A stretch of DNA of 64,000 nt, taken from assembly GCA_022841205.1 (NCBI GenBank), contig JALHCK010000004.1, positions 162,159-226,158 on the forward strand, in the 5' to 3' direction. A program made the position numbers and the translations under genes. The number at the start of each line of letters is the position of its first letter. Positions within the stretch are counted from its first letter, which is position 1. This stretch comes from Methanomicrobiales archaeon. GTDB taxonomy: Archaea > Halobacteriota > Methanomicrobia > Methanomicrobiales > Methanospirillaceae. This document shows positions 24,515 through 33,483 of this stretch, piece after piece. The notes below the pieces were generated by a model that was given only the letters and a program-made list of their open reading frames with translations, was not told where the DNA came from and ran no database searches.

Positions 24515-25927
24515 ATGCGCCTCCTCCTTCCCACCGGTTCGTCGACCGCTGGTATCGTGAGAAAGGCGGCCGAAGGGATGGATGCCGAGGTGGTGGTGAC
24601 CGGAGAGATCGCCTCGTTCCTGGCCCCGGAACACCTGAAGGAACTGGTAAGGAAAGGGGCCTATGACATGGTGCTCGTCTCAGGCATGAGCACGGCGTCG
24701 TTTGAAGAAGTCGAGAAGGAGACCGGGGTCCCGGTCTTTCGCGGTCCCCGACACGCTGCCGATCTCGAGCTCATCCTCCCGCTCCTTTCCTCCGTGACCC
24801 TCTCCCGGACTGTGCCGGCCGACGAGCTGCTGATCGGGCGCCACCGTGATGAGGCCATGCGGAAGGTGATGGAGCGGGAAGAAGAAGCCGATTTCGACTA
24901 TCTCATCCGGGGAGTGAAGATTGGCGGGAACTCGCGGATTAAGGTCCTTGCCGAGATCATGGACGCCCACCGGCAGCCGGACATCGCCGGCCGGGTGACG
25001 GAATACTTCTCCTCGGGTGCAGACATAGTCGATCTCGGGTTTGGTTTTGATGCCACTCCCGCGGACGTGGAGCGGGTGTTTGATGCGCTCTTTGAAATCC
25101 CCGGGCCGCTCGCGGTGGATACCCAGGACCCGGCCCTGATCGCTGCCGCACTCGGGAGGGCGGACTTCGTGCTGAGCCTGCACGAGAAGAACATCCCGGA
25201 GGTCGGGGGACTCGTTGCTGAGCGGGGGATCTGCGCCGTGGTGGTCCCCGGCGAGCGGTCCCTTGCCGGGAACGTCCGTGCCGCTGAGGCGGCCGGTATC
25301 TCCTGCATCATCGCCGACCCGCTTCTCCCGCCGGCAGGATCGGGGCTGGTCGAGGCTCTTTCGAACTTTTCACCGGCCGGCTACCCACTTTTCTTCGGTG
25401 CCGGGAACGTGGTCGAACTCCTCGATGCCGATTCCATCGGGGCGAACGCGTTGCTGGCCGCTATGGCCATGGAAGTGAACGCCGCGGTCATCTTCTCAAG
25501 CGAGCACAGCGACAAGACGAAGGGATCGGTTGCAGAGATGCGCCGGGCAACGGAGATGATGGTGCTTGCCCGCGGCAGGCCCTACCCAAAAGATCTCGGG
25601 ATCGACCTACTGGAGATCAAGGAGAAGCGGCGGAGGAGGGAGCCTCCGGTCGAATACGGGAGCACCGTCCCGATCGTGTCCATGCCGCGGGAGATCCGCT
25701 ACGATCCCTGCGGCAACTTCCGGATCGGGATCGAGGGAAAGGAGATCGTAGCCGTTATCCACGGGAAGGCTTACCGGGGGACTTCCTGGGCAGACCTCTT
25801 CCACACCATCCAGGAGAACGGCGATGTCTCGCTCCTCGACCATGCCGCGTACCTGGGAGCGGAGCTGTTCAAGGCCGGGCTGGCGATACGTTTCGGGAGG
25901 AGTTTTGAGCAGGACGGGCCGTTCTAG
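24515..25927 (+). CDS. Dihydropteroate synthase-related protein (TIGR00284 type)
   Basis: A 470-residue archaeal protein: an N-terminal Rossmann-like domain (MRLLLPTGSSTAG, then FLAPEHLKELVRKGAYDMV) and a pterin-binding TIM barrel from about residue 130 (RIKVLAEIMDAHRQPDIAGR, SSGADIVDLGFGFDATP, PLAVDTQDPALIAAAL). It is related to dihydropteroate synthase and the corrinoid/pterin methyltransferase barrel, and present across methanogens, where a role in tetrahydromethanopterin synthesis is suspected. The ATG is preceded by tataaatt (24479-24486) about 30 bases upstream. Confidence 0.85.
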   Translation: MRLLLPTGSSTAGIVRKAAEGMDAEVVVTGEIASFLAPEHLKELVRKGAYDMVLVSGMSTASFEEVEKETGVPVFRGPRHAADLELILPLLSSVTLSRTVPADELLIGRHRDEAMRKVMEREEEADFDYLIRGVKIGGNSRIKVLAEIMDAHRQPDIAGRVTEYFSSGADIVDLGFGFDATPADVERVFDALFEIPGPLAVDTQDPALIAAALGRADFVLSLHEKNIPEVGGLVAERGICAVVVPGERSLAGNVRAAEAAGISCIIADPLLPPAGSGLVEALSNFSPAGYPLFFGAGNVVELLDADSIGANALLAAMAMEVNAAVIFSSEHSDKTKGSVAEMRRATEMMVLARGRPYPKDLGIDLLEIKEKRRRREPPVEYGSTVPIVSMPREIRYDPCGNFRIGIEGKEIVAVIHGKAYRGTSWADLFHTIQENGDVSLLDHAAYLGAELFKAGLAIRFGRSFEQDGPF

Positions 25928-26050
25928 GAAAAGCCCGGGTGTCAGCGCGTGGAAAACAGCCACGGGTCCGTCCTGGATGTGCGGATAACAATTCCCGTTG
26001 CCCACGACCTCTGGTTTAATTTCCATTCTAACCAAATGAAGAAGGACAGA

Positions 26051-26422
26051 ATGCGAATACGGGGTATACGAAAGGATCTCCTCCTCCTCCTGCTGCAGAT
26101 CGGCAAAGAGCAGCACCCCCAGGAATATGCCGGGCTGCTTCTGGAGAACGAGGGGATCATAGAGGAGCTGAACCTCCTCCCCGGGACCACCAGCACCAGC
26201 GTCTCGGCAAGCCTTCACCTTGACATGATGCCGCTTGACACCCACCTTGCCGGGAGCGTCCACTCCCACCCAAACGGCGTCCTAATCCCCTCGGATGCCG
26301 ACCTCTCCTTCTTCCCGCGGGCCGGGAGATACCACCTCATCGTCGGCTTCCCCTACAGCGAGGGGAACTGGGCCTGCTTCCGGGCCAGCGGGACGCCGGT
26401 CGAGCTCGAGGTGGTGGCATGA
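26051..26422 (+). CDS. JAMM (Mov34/MPN) metalloprotease
   Basis: A 123-residue JAB1/MPN-type zinc hydrolase. It has the complete JAMM motif: Glu in PQEYAGLLLE and H-S-H-P-N-G-V-L-I-P-S-D-A-D, i.e. HxH-x7-S-x2-D. Archaeal JAMM enzymes remove ubiquitin-like SAMP modifiers or cleave other isopeptides. The start is uncertain: ATG at 26051 has AAGGA four bases upstream and fits a TATA-like tttaattt at 26015-26022; ATG at 26036 adds MKKDR. It overlaps ribL by four bases, so the two may be functionally linked. Confidence 0.85.
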   Translation: MRIRGIRKDLLLLLLQIGKEQHPQEYAGLLLENEGIIEELNLLPGTTSTSVSASLHLDMMPLDTHLAGSVHSHPNGVLIPSDADLSFFPRAGRYHLIVGFPYSEGNWACFRASGTPVELEVVA

Positions 26423-26850
26423 AGCGGGTGGTTGCCACCGGGACGTTTGACATCCTCCATACCGGGCACCTGTACTACCTCGAAGAGTCGCGGCGGCTTG
26501 GAGACGAGCTGCACGTGATCGTTGCCCGGGACGCCAACGTGAAGCACAAGCCCCGGCCGATCGTCCCCGAGGGCCAGCGGCTGAAGATGGTCGCCTCCTT
26601 AAAGCCGGTCGACCATGCCGTCCTCGGTGACCTCCACGACATGTTCCGGCCGATCCGGGAGATCCGGCCGGCGATCATCACCATTGGTTTCAACCAGCAC
26701 TTCGACGCGGAGAAGCTCCGATCAGACCTTGTGGGCCAGGGGATCACCGCAGAGGTGGTCAGGATCGGGAAGTATGATGGCGATACTTACTGCAGCTCGA
26801 GCCTGATCATACGCCAGGTCCTCGAGCGCTACCGGGATGAGAAGCGCTGA
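26419..26850 (+). CDS. ribL: FAD synthetase (archaeal RibL)
   Basis: Transfers AMP (or CMP) from the nucleotide triphosphate to FMN to make FAD. The 143-residue nucleotidyltransferase has VVATGTFDILHTGHLYYLEE with the HxGH motif and the C-terminal YCSSSLIIRQVLE (ISSTxIR-like). The internal GFNQHFDAEKL and the cysteine near the C-terminus fit archaeal RibL rather than glycerol-3-phosphate cytidylyltransferase. Together with ribK-ribB at 6505-7841 the window holds three flavin genes. Confidence 0.92.
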   Translation: MKRVVATGTFDILHTGHLYYLEESRRLGDELHVIVARDANVKHKPRPIVPEGQRLKMVASLKPVDHAVLGDLHDMFRPIREIRPAIITIGFNQHFDAEKLRSDLVGQGITAEVVRIGKYDGDTYCSSSLIIRQVLERYRDEKR

Positions 26851-26925
26851 GGCGGGGGTTTCGCCCGGGATCCCTGCACGACCGCCCGGAAAGGCTGTCC
26901 CCCCGCGCTCCGGGCATCTTTTTCG

Positions 26926-27630
26926 TCATGAGCCCGTGTAAAAGGGGCATTTCTCCCTCACGCAATCCTGGCTCCGGGCGCCGAACCGGCAACGGATGGT
27001 CTCGGGCATGGGCAGCCGGATATGCATCTCCTTTTCCAGGAACCTGACCGCCGAGCGGAGCGCGAGGAAGGTGTTTCTCTTGCAGCACCGGGGGCCTCCG
27101 TACAGCGCGATCTCCTCGAGCGTCCGCCCCGTGACCAGGTTCGAGAGCCTCCACTCCTCCTGGGACATCGGTGTCGCCCCGGCGATAACGCTCACGAAGA
27201 TGCCGGTCCCTAGCGCTGCCCCACAGTCCCCCATCATGCCGCAAAAACCCCCTTTCACCAAGTCAGCCCGGCGGCGGGCGGCCCTGATGCACCGTTCCTT
27301 CCTGTCCTGCTGCCGGGTGTGGTTGTAGAGCGCTGCGATCAGCACCGCCGGGACCAGGAAGTGGTGTTCCGGGCCGTGCAACCTGATTACCGGGGCCTCC
27401 AGGAGCGGTTCGGCGATGATGAAAGGGTTGTCCGAAGTGCTCCTTGTGGTGGTGTACTCGATCAGGTCTTCGGCACCCATCCGGTAGCAGCGGTCGCAGA
27501 CGTAATGGCCTTTCGTGCATCGGTAGGAGGAGCGGCTCTTTTCCCTGCAAAAGATACACTCCATCTCCTCCGGCTCGGCAAGGTATTCGATTGGGGCGCG
27601 GCAGATAAGACATCCGGAAGAGGGGGGCAT
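26926..27630 (-). CDS. DUF5714 domain protein (cysteine-rich)
   Basis: A 234-residue protein with an N-terminal zinc-binding part (CLICRAPIEYLAEPEEMECI, FCREKSRSSYRCTKGHYVCD, RCYRMG) and a DUF5714 body with GGFCGMMGDCGAALGTGI, GGPRCCKRNTFLAL and RCRFGARSQDCVREKCPFY. The family is common in methanogens and anaerobes, sometimes fused to methyltransferases, but its reaction is unknown. The many conserved cysteines suggest metal or cluster binding. Confidence 0.85.
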   Translation of the reverse strand: MPPSSGCLICRAPIEYLAEPEEMECIFCREKSRSSYRCTKGHYVCDRCYRMGAEDLIEYTTTRSTSDNPFIIAEPLLEAPVIRLHGPEHHFLVPAVLIAALYNHTRQQDRKERCIRAARRRADLVKGGFCGMMGDCGAALGTGIFVSVIAGATPMSQEEWRLSNLVTGRTLEEIALYGGPRCCKRNTFLALRSAVRFLEKEMHIRLPMPETIRCRFGARSQDCVREKCPFYTGS

Positions 27631-27724
27631 GAGGGAACAATCAGGGTGAGGGAAGATAATGGTTCGGACGAAGATGAATTACCTTAATGGTTTTCCTGAC
27701 CTCACGGTAAATAGAGCGAGGCCT

Positions 27725-28201
27725 ATGAACGCGTCAATCGACGGGGTGTGCCGAAAGCCCCTGAAAGTAATTCCCGATGAGCGGGGGTGGCTGATGGAGA
27801 TCATGAGGTGTGATGATGATATTTTCGACACCTTCGGCCAGGTCTACCTCACCACGGCCTACCCGAACGTTGTCAAGGCATGGCATTACCACAAAAAGCA
27901 GACCGACAACTTCACCTGCATCCACGGCATGATGAAGGTCGTGCTCTATGACGCCCGCGAGGGGAGCAAAACGCGGGGAAACCTCATGGAGCTCTTTATC
28001 GGGGAAAAGAACCCTGTCCTGGTCGCGGTCCCTCCCGGGGTCTACCACGGGTTCAAGGCGATTGGGACAGAGACAGCATATTTCCTGAGCGTCCCAAACC
28101 TCCCCTATAATTACCAGGAACCGGACGAATTCCGGATCCCTCCTGACAGCCCGGATATCCCCTACGACTGGGGTCTTGCCCCGGGACTGAAGCATGGGTG
28201 A
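27725..28201 (+). CDS. rmlC: dTDP-4-dehydrorhamnose 3,5-epimerase family protein
   Basis: Epimerises dTDP-4-keto-6-deoxyglucose at C3 and C5. The 158-residue cupin has PDERGWLMEIMRCDDDIF, the catalytic-region AWHYHKKQTDNFTCIHGMMK, a PPGVYHGFKAIG motif and a C-terminal PDSPDIPYDWG. It is shorter than many RmlC proteins and of the archaeal subtype that begins near the active site. It heads the rmlCBDA cluster. An ORF extends upstream, but family alignment and spacing favour ATG 27725. Confidence 0.88.
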   Translation: MNASIDGVCRKPLKVIPDERGWLMEIMRCDDDIFDTFGQVYLTTAYPNVVKAWHYHKKQTDNFTCIHGMMKVVLYDAREGSKTRGNLMELFIGEKNPVLVAVPPGVYHGFKAIGTETAYFLSVPNLPYNYQEPDEFRIPPDSPDIPYDWGLAPGLKHG

Positions 28202-28209
28202 GGACTGAA

Positions 28210-29178
28210 ATGAACATCCTGGTTACCGGCGGCTGTGGCTTTATCGGGAGCAATTTTATCCGTTACCTGCTGGAAAACAGGCCATCGGCAACCATTTTCA
28301 ACCTCGATAAGCTGACATATGCCGGGAACCGGGAAAACCTCCGGGGAATTGAGGATGATCCCCGGTACCGGTTCATTTTCGGGGATATCTGCGATCCTGT
28401 CCTGGTACGGGATCTTATCAGGGACGAGGACATCACGACCATAATCCATTTTGCCGCTGAAAGCCACGTGGACCGCTCGATCTCCGATGCCTCTGTTTTC
28501 ATCCGGACAAACGTGCTTGGAACGTTCACCCTCCTCGATGCCGCTCTCTCTTCGAATGTGAAGCGTTTCATCCACATCTCTACCGATGAAGTGTATGGCA
28601 GCATCCGGACCGGTTCATTCAGGGAAGGCGACCCCCTCAACCCCTCGAGTCCCTACTCCTCAAGCAAGGCCGCCTCTGACCTGATCGCCCGGTCATATTT
28701 CATCACTCATGACCTCCCGGTCATCGTCACCCGCTGCACCAACAACTACGGCCCCTGCCAGAACCCGGAGAAGCTGATCCCCCTCTTCATCACCAACCTC
28801 CTCGAAGGTAAGAAGGTCCCCGTGTACGGCACGGGAAGAAACGTCCGGGACTGGATCCATGTCCTTGACCACTGCCGGGCAATTGAGTGCATTCTCGAGA
28901 GGGGCACCCCCGGGGAGATCTACAATATCGGGAGCGGCAACGAGCGGTCAAACATCGAGATCACCCGGAAGATTCTCGCGGAGACCAGCAGGGACGAATC
29001 TTACATAGAATACGTGAAGGATCGCCCCGGCCACGACTTCCGCTACTCGCTTGATTCATCGAAACTGGAATCACTTGGGTGGAAACCCGGATACTCGTTT
29101 GAGGGCGGGCTCCGGGAGACTGTCGAATGGTACAGGGACAACGCATGGTGGTGGCACCCGTTAAAGCATCCCCGGTAG
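28210..29178 (+). CDS. rmlB: dTDP-glucose 4,6-dehydratase
   Basis: Converts dTDP-glucose to dTDP-4-keto-6-deoxyglucose. The 322-residue SDR protein has the NAD motif NILVTGGCGFIGSNFIRY, AAESHVDRSI with Asp/His of the family, ISTDEVYGSI and the catalytic YSSSKAASD (Y-x3-K), plus YGPCQNPEKLIPLF and the RPGHDFRY motif. A GTG 12 bases upstream could extend the frame, but the NAD motif begins right at the ATG at 28210. Confidence 0.95.
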   Translation: MNILVTGGCGFIGSNFIRYLLENRPSATIFNLDKLTYAGNRENLRGIEDDPRYRFIFGDICDPVLVRDLIRDEDITTIIHFAAESHVDRSISDASVFIRTNVLGTFTLLDAALSSNVKRFIHISTDEVYGSIRTGSFREGDPLNPSSPYSSSKAASDLIARSYFITHDLPVIVTRCTNNYGPCQNPEKLIPLFITNLLEGKKVPVYGTGRNVRDWIHVLDHCRAIECILERGTPGEIYNIGSGNERSNIEITRKILAETSRDESYIEYVKDRPGHDFRYSLDSSKLESLGWKPGYSFEGGLRETVEWYRDNAWWWHPLKHPR

Positions 29179-29960
29179 TCATCTTCGGGGCCTCCGGGAT
29201 GCTCGGCCATGCCCTCCGGCAGGTGTTTCCCAGGGCCGTTTTCAAAGGCCGGGAGTTCGATATCACCGATGCTGCACGGATGCGGGCATTTCTCATTGAG
29301 CATAAGCCGGCGGTTGTCATCAACGCCGCCGCTTATACCGATGTGGAGGGCTGCGAAGAGAACCGGGACCAGGCCTTCGATGTAAACGGCCGGGCACCGG
29401 GCCACATCGCTGCGGTGTGCCACGAATCGGGCTCCCTGCTCGTCCACTACAGCACGGACTACGTCTTTTCCGGGGAGAAGGAGGAGTATTTCGAGTCCGA
29501 CAGACCCGATCCGATCAACGTGTACGGGGAATCGAAACTGCTCGGCGAACGCCTCATCCAGGAGAACCACGACCGCTTCCTCATCATCCGCACCTCGTGG
29601 CTCTTTGGTCCTCACGGCCGGAACTTTGTTGATACGATGCTGGCCCTTTCCCGCCAGATGGATGAGGTCAGGGTGGTCAACGACCAGTTCGGAAGGCCGA
29701 CCTACACGAAAGATCTTGCGACTGCATCCGCGGGGCTGGTGGACAGGGAACCTGGGATTTACCATGTCACCAATGACGGGACCTGTTCATGGTACGAGTT
29801 TGCCCGGGCCATCATCCCCAACGCCGTTCCATGCTCATCGGGGCAATTCCCGCGAAAGGCGAAAAGACCGAGGTACTCTGTGCTCGGGTCGACAAAAACC
29901 CGGCCGCTGCGGCAATGGCTGGAAGCGCTGCAGGAATATCTTCATGAATATGGCAGATGA
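29145..29960 (+). CDS. rmlD: dTDP-4-dehydrorhamnose reductase
   Basis: Final reduction to dTDP-L-rhamnose. The 271-residue SDR has the NADPH motif VVIFGASGMLGHALRQVFP, INAAAYTDVEGCEENRDQAF, YSTDYVFSGEKEEYFE, the catalytic YGESKLLGE, RTSWLFGPHGRNFVDT and VNDQFGRPTYTKDLA. It overlaps rmlB by 34 bases; ATGs at 29127 and 29145 are both possible, and 29145 keeps the usual short N-terminus. Confidence 0.94.
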   Translation: MVVAPVKASPVVIFGASGMLGHALRQVFPRAVFKGREFDITDAARMRAFLIEHKPAVVINAAAYTDVEGCEENRDQAFDVNGRAPGHIAAVCHESGSLLVHYSTDYVFSGEKEEYFESDRPDPINVYGESKLLGERLIQENHDRFLIIRTSWLFGPHGRNFVDTMLALSRQMDEVRVVNDQFGRPTYTKDLATASAGLVDREPGIYHVTNDGTCSWYEFARAIIPNAVPCSSGQFPRKAKRPRYSVLGSTKTRPLRQWLEALQEYLHEYGR

Positions 29961-30010
29961 GTTACTGCCCAGGGAACATCTGCTCATTTTTCGATGTTCT
30001 GAGGCAAGGA

Positions 30011-30020
30011 TTATAATTTA
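30011..30020 (+). promoter_or_regulatory. TATA box before rmlA
   Basis: The element ttataattta, followed by an A-run, is centred about 33 bases upstream of the rmlA ATG, so rmlA has its own promoter despite lying 88 bases after rmlD. Confidence 0.55.
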
Positions 30021-30048
30021 AAAAAAGGATAATTCAGGGGATTATCAT

Positions 30049-30762
30049 ATGAAGGGCGTCATCCTTGCAGGAGGGACCGGATCTCGGCTCTACCCGCTCA
30101 CCAAGGTCACCAACAAGCACCTTCTTCCTGTCTACGACAGGCCGATGATCTACTACCCGCTCCAGACCCTTCTTTCCGCAGGTATTGAGGAGATCATGAT
30201 AGTTTCCGGCCGGGGCCATGCCGGTCATTTTCTCGAACTGCTCGGTTCAGGAGAGGAGTGGGGGGCCCGGTTTACTTACCAGATCCAGGAGAAGGCCGGA
30301 GGTATTGCGCAGGCACTCGGGCTTGCCGAACGGTGGGTCGATAAAGAGGATATGACGGTCATTCTCGGTGACAATATTTTCCAGGACAATGTGAAGTATG
30401 ATGTTGAGCGTTTTGTTTCCGGCGCAAAGATATTCTTAAAGGAGGTTCCTGACGCGTTCCGGTTCGGTGTCGCTGAACTGAAGGACACGAAAGTCGTGTC
30501 GATCGAGGAAAAACCCCCTGAACCCAAATCCCGGTATGCAGTCACCGGCCTTTATACCTATGACTCATCGGTGTTTGATATCATCCGCACCATCAGGCCC
30601 TCCGGGAGGGGTGAACTTGAGATTACGGATGTCAATAATGCCTACGTTGAGAAGGATGAAATGAGCTACCGGATACTGGATGGGTTCTGGACTGATGCCG
30701 GAACGTTTGATACGCTGATACGGGCCGGTGTATTGATACAGAAGCACGGGAAGGACAGGTAA
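30049..30762 (+). CDS. rmlA: Glucose-1-phosphate thymidylyltransferase (short archaeal type)
   Basis: Makes dTDP-glucose from glucose 1-phosphate and dTTP. The 237-residue enzyme has MKGVILAGGTGSRLYPLTK, LLPVYDRPMIYYPLQTLLSA, AGGIAQALGLAERWV, VILGDNIF, a KPPEPKSRYAVTGLYTYD block and DGFWTDAGTFDTL. It lacks the C-terminal extension of long bacterial RmlA, as usual for this subgroup. With rmlCBD it completes the dTDP-rhamnose pathway. Confidence 0.94.
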   Translation: MKGVILAGGTGSRLYPLTKVTNKHLLPVYDRPMIYYPLQTLLSAGIEEIMIVSGRGHAGHFLELLGSGEEWGARFTYQIQEKAGGIAQALGLAERWVDKEDMTVILGDNIFQDNVKYDVERFVSGAKIFLKEVPDAFRFGVAELKDTKVVSIEEKPPEPKSRYAVTGLYTYDSSVFDIIRTIRPSGRGELEITDVNNAYVEKDEMSYRILDGFWTDAGTFDTLIRAGVLIQKHGKDR

Positions 30763-30979
30763 CCCGGGTTTCATTGACTGGGGAGATTTATGAGACCCGA
30801 ATTTGCCACTTTCAAATACCTGATAAACTGTATGTTGCCTCAGAAGTGCAACCTCATGATCGACGGAGGCAGCCTGAATTCCTGGGAATGAGGTTTTCAC
30901 CGGGGATTTGCCAGATCCACCTGGCGGCTATTGATGATTACTGGTCAGAAGAAGCGGATATTCCTGTAATTATTGACGG

Positions 30980-32050
30980 TCAGTCCGATATAATGCAGTC
31001 GAGGATCTCACAAATCCTTTTGCTTGCGCCTGGGGGTCCAAAAACGTCTCTTTGAGGTGTATCCGGGGAAAAACTCTCTATTGCGGATATTATCTTCCCG
31101 CTGTCAGCTCCGACAAGGATGTTCCATCCATCAGCCACGGTTTCAATCCATTCCGTGTTTTCTCTCAGGGTGATACACGGGATCCCGAGAAGATACGCCT
31201 CTTTCTGGACCCCCCCGGAATCGGTGAGGATCTTGTCTGCATGGGCCATGAGGCTGATCATGTCCAGGTATCCGACGGGATCGATGCAGAGCAGGTTTTC
31301 AGGCAGGCAATCGAGGAGGCCGTATTTGTCAAGATTTTTTCTCGTCCTCGGATGGACCGGGAATACAACCGGAAGTCCGGCTTTCGATACAGAACGCAGT
31401 ATTTCTGCCAGGTGATTCTTGTTATCGGTGTTCGATGGCCGGTGCACGGTAAGGACCAGGTAACGGGACCTGGTGATACCCAGCCGATCAAGGATGTCCG
31501 AACGGGTTTCGGCAACCTGGCGGTTGAAAAAGAGCGCATCATTCATCACGTCTCCTACCAGGCAGACTCCTTTCGATATCCCCTCCAAGTGAAGATTGCT
31601 GACTGCAGTGGTAGTCGGGCAGAAAAGGAATGATGAGAGATGGTCTGCTACCACCCGGTTAATCTCCTCCGGCATCGTGCGATCGAAGGATCGAAGCCCG
31701 GCTTCGACATGAGCGATCGGGATTTGCAGTTTTGATGCTGCAAGTGCCCCTGCAAGAGTCGAATTGGTATCACCATAAATCACCACGATGTCCGGATGCT
31801 CACTGAGAAGTACCGTCTCAGTCCTTTCCAGGATTTTTGCGGTCTGTCCTGCATGGGACCCGGACCCGACCCCGAGGTGGTAACCTGGTTTGGGAATATC
31901 GAGCTCTTCAAAAAAAATTTCAGACATCTCCGGGTCATAATGCTGTCCGGTATGGACAATGATCTCCTGGTGCCGCTTTCGGATTTCACGGGAGAGGGGA
32001 GCACACTTGATAAATTGAGGGCGGGCTCCCACTATCGAGACAATCTTCAT
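30980..32050 (-). CDS. wbpI: UDP-GlcNAc-type 2-epimerase (WecB/WbpI family)
   Basis: Non-hydrolysing 2-epimerase, 356 residues: MKIVSIVGARPQFIKCAPLS, VHTGQHYDPEMSEIFF, YGDTNSTLAGALAAS, HVEAGLRSFDRTMPEEINR, LTVHRPSNTDN and TDSGGVQKEAYLLGIPC. It is the last gene of an operon whose other members make UDP-2,3-diacetamido-glucuronic acid, so its substrate is more likely that sugar (WbpI, giving the manno form) than UDP-GlcNAc (WecB). Active-site residues of the family appear intact. The 217 bases after its stop have no convincing gene. Confidence 0.85.
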   Translation of the reverse strand: MKIVSIVGARPQFIKCAPLSREIRKRHQEIIVHTGQHYDPEMSEIFFEELDIPKPGYHLGVGSGSHAGQTAKILERTETVLLSEHPDIVVIYGDTNSTLAGALAASKLQIPIAHVEAGLRSFDRTMPEEINRVVADHLSSFLFCPTTTAVSNLHLEGISKGVCLVGDVMNDALFFNRQVAETRSDILDRLGITRSRYLVLTVHRPSNTDNKNHLAEILRSVSKAGLPVVFPVHPRTRKNLDKYGLLDCLPENLLCIDPVGYLDMISLMAHADKILTDSGGVQKEAYLLGIPCITLRENTEWIETVADGWNILVGADSGKIISAIESFSPDTPQRDVFGPPGASKRICEILDCIISD

Positions 32051-32055
32051 ATCAA

Positions 32056-33483
32056 TCAGTCGATGACAGGATGATTATTCAGATCCCCTCTTCCAATTCC
32101 AAGGTAAATCCACCCGTCCCTGATGAACGCATCAGGGTCGATGATATTCCGGCCATCAACGATGACAGGATGGCGGGCGCCTGTAATTTTTCTGCATCGG
32201 GCGGGCTGGAGTGATTTGTATAGCGAATGGCCTGTGAAAATCACGACAGCATCAGCACCTTTCAGTACAGGCTCCACGTCACCTGAAATGCTAATCCCGG
32301 GTTCTTCCTTCACGTAGGGGTCATGGACCGATACAGTTGCTCCCCTTGATGTAACGTGATCGAAGAAAACCTTTGAAGGTGTGTTGCGTGAGTCACCTGT
32401 ATTAGGGATAAAGGCCCATCCAAGCAGGGCAATCCTGGCACCCTCAATCTGCTTTCCGGCACGCAAAAGCCCGGTTTCTGTCAGGTTTGCGGTATGTACC
32501 GGCATAAAACTGTTGATGCTTCTTGCGACAAGGTAAAGCGACTCTGTCTCCGTGGGAAAATCCTGGATACCCCCAAGAACCTTCAATCCCCGTACGAGAT
32601 GGTAGGTATCCTTTGGCAGGCAGTGGCCTCCGACTCCTGACCCGGGGAAGAGAATTGCACGGGTGATCCCTTCCCCCTTCAGGCTGGCGATTCCTTCCCG
32701 GACATCGTATACATTGATCCCTATCGCCTCACAGTACAGAGCCAGTTCATTTACTGCTGCGATCTGGAGATCCCTGAAAGTATTCTCAGCAGTCTTTGTC
32801 ACTTCTGCGGCGGTTGTGGTCATGGGAATGATACGCCCTTTTGTGAGCACGGGAGAATAGAGTTCTATTGCCCTTTTAGTGCTGACATCATCAAACCCCC
32901 CAACAACCCGATCATGTTCCCGAATATTTCTGATGAGGCGTCCTGCCATCACCCTCTCAGGGGCATGGGCAAGCGCGAAATCGCGCCCGGCTCTCAGTCC
33001 CGATCCCGATTCAAGTATCTCCCGCGCAATACCCTGTGTTGTCCCCGGAGTGATTGTGGACTCGATAACCACGAGCATGCCCTGTTCCAGGTTCTTTCCC
33101 ACAATTGCCAGGCCATCCGATAAGGGGGAGAAATCGGGAATGAGCTCTTTTGGATCCGCGAATGGAGTCTGGATTGCAATAGTGACAGCATCGCAGTATT
33201 TGATGAACGAGAAATCAGACGTGCATGTCAGTTTTCCGGCGGTAACTGCAGATCTCAGGAGGTCTGGAAGATCGGGTTCCTCTCCGATTAAAGGATTCTC
33301 TCCACGGTTAAGCATGGAGATCTTGAAGCCGGAGGAGGGAGAGTCTCTCTGGAAGCCATATACATGGTGTACCGATGGCACATTGGCAAAAAGGACGGCA
33401 GATGGTATCCCCACATAACCCATCCCCACGACACCGATGGTCCTGATCGGCCCGCGATTGGCGATCAGCTGGCTGAGGGTCAT
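32056..33483 (-). CDS. wbpA: UDP-N-acetylglucosamine 6-dehydrogenase (WbpA/WecC family)
   Basis: Oxidises the C6 hydroxyl of a UDP-HexNAc to a uronic acid with two NAD. The 475-residue protein has IGVVGMGYVGIPSAVLFANV, HAPERVMAGRLIRNIREHDR, a KTAENTFRDLQIAAVNELAL block and the catalytic cysteine in GSGVGGHCLPKDTYHL, then WAFIPNTGDSRNTPS. Sequence alone cannot separate a ManNAc from a GlcNAc dehydrogenase; operon context favours UDP-GlcNAc. The start at 33483 forms an ATGA overlap with the upstream gene; an alternative ATG lies 15 bases upstream. Confidence 0.85.
   Translation of the reverse strand: MTLSQLIANRGPIRTIGVVGMGYVGIPSAVLFANVPSVHHVYGFQRDSPSSGFKISMLNRGENPLIGEEPDLPDLLRSAVTAGKLTCTSDFSFIKYCDAVTIAIQTPFADPKELIPDFSPLSDGLAIVGKNLEQGMLVVIESTITPGTTQGIAREILESGSGLRAGRDFALAHAPERVMAGRLIRNIREHDRVVGGFDDVSTKRAIELYSPVLTKGRIIPMTTTAAEVTKTAENTFRDLQIAAVNELALYCEAIGINVYDVREGIASLKGEGITRAILFPGSGVGGHCLPKDTYHLVRGLKVLGGIQDFPTETESLYLVARSINSFMPVHTANLTETGLLRAGKQIEGARIALLGWAFIPNTGDSRNTPSKVFFDHVTSRGATVSVHDPYVKEEPGISISGDVEPVLKGADAVVIFTGHSLYKSLQPARCRKITGARHPVIVDGRNIIDPDAFIRDGWIYLGIGRGDLNNHPVID

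Noticed and set aside
30774..31055. 93-codon frame and a 33-codon ATG frame in the rmlA-wbpI gap
   Set aside because: No family match, and the longer frame overlaps the wbpI 3' end antisense.
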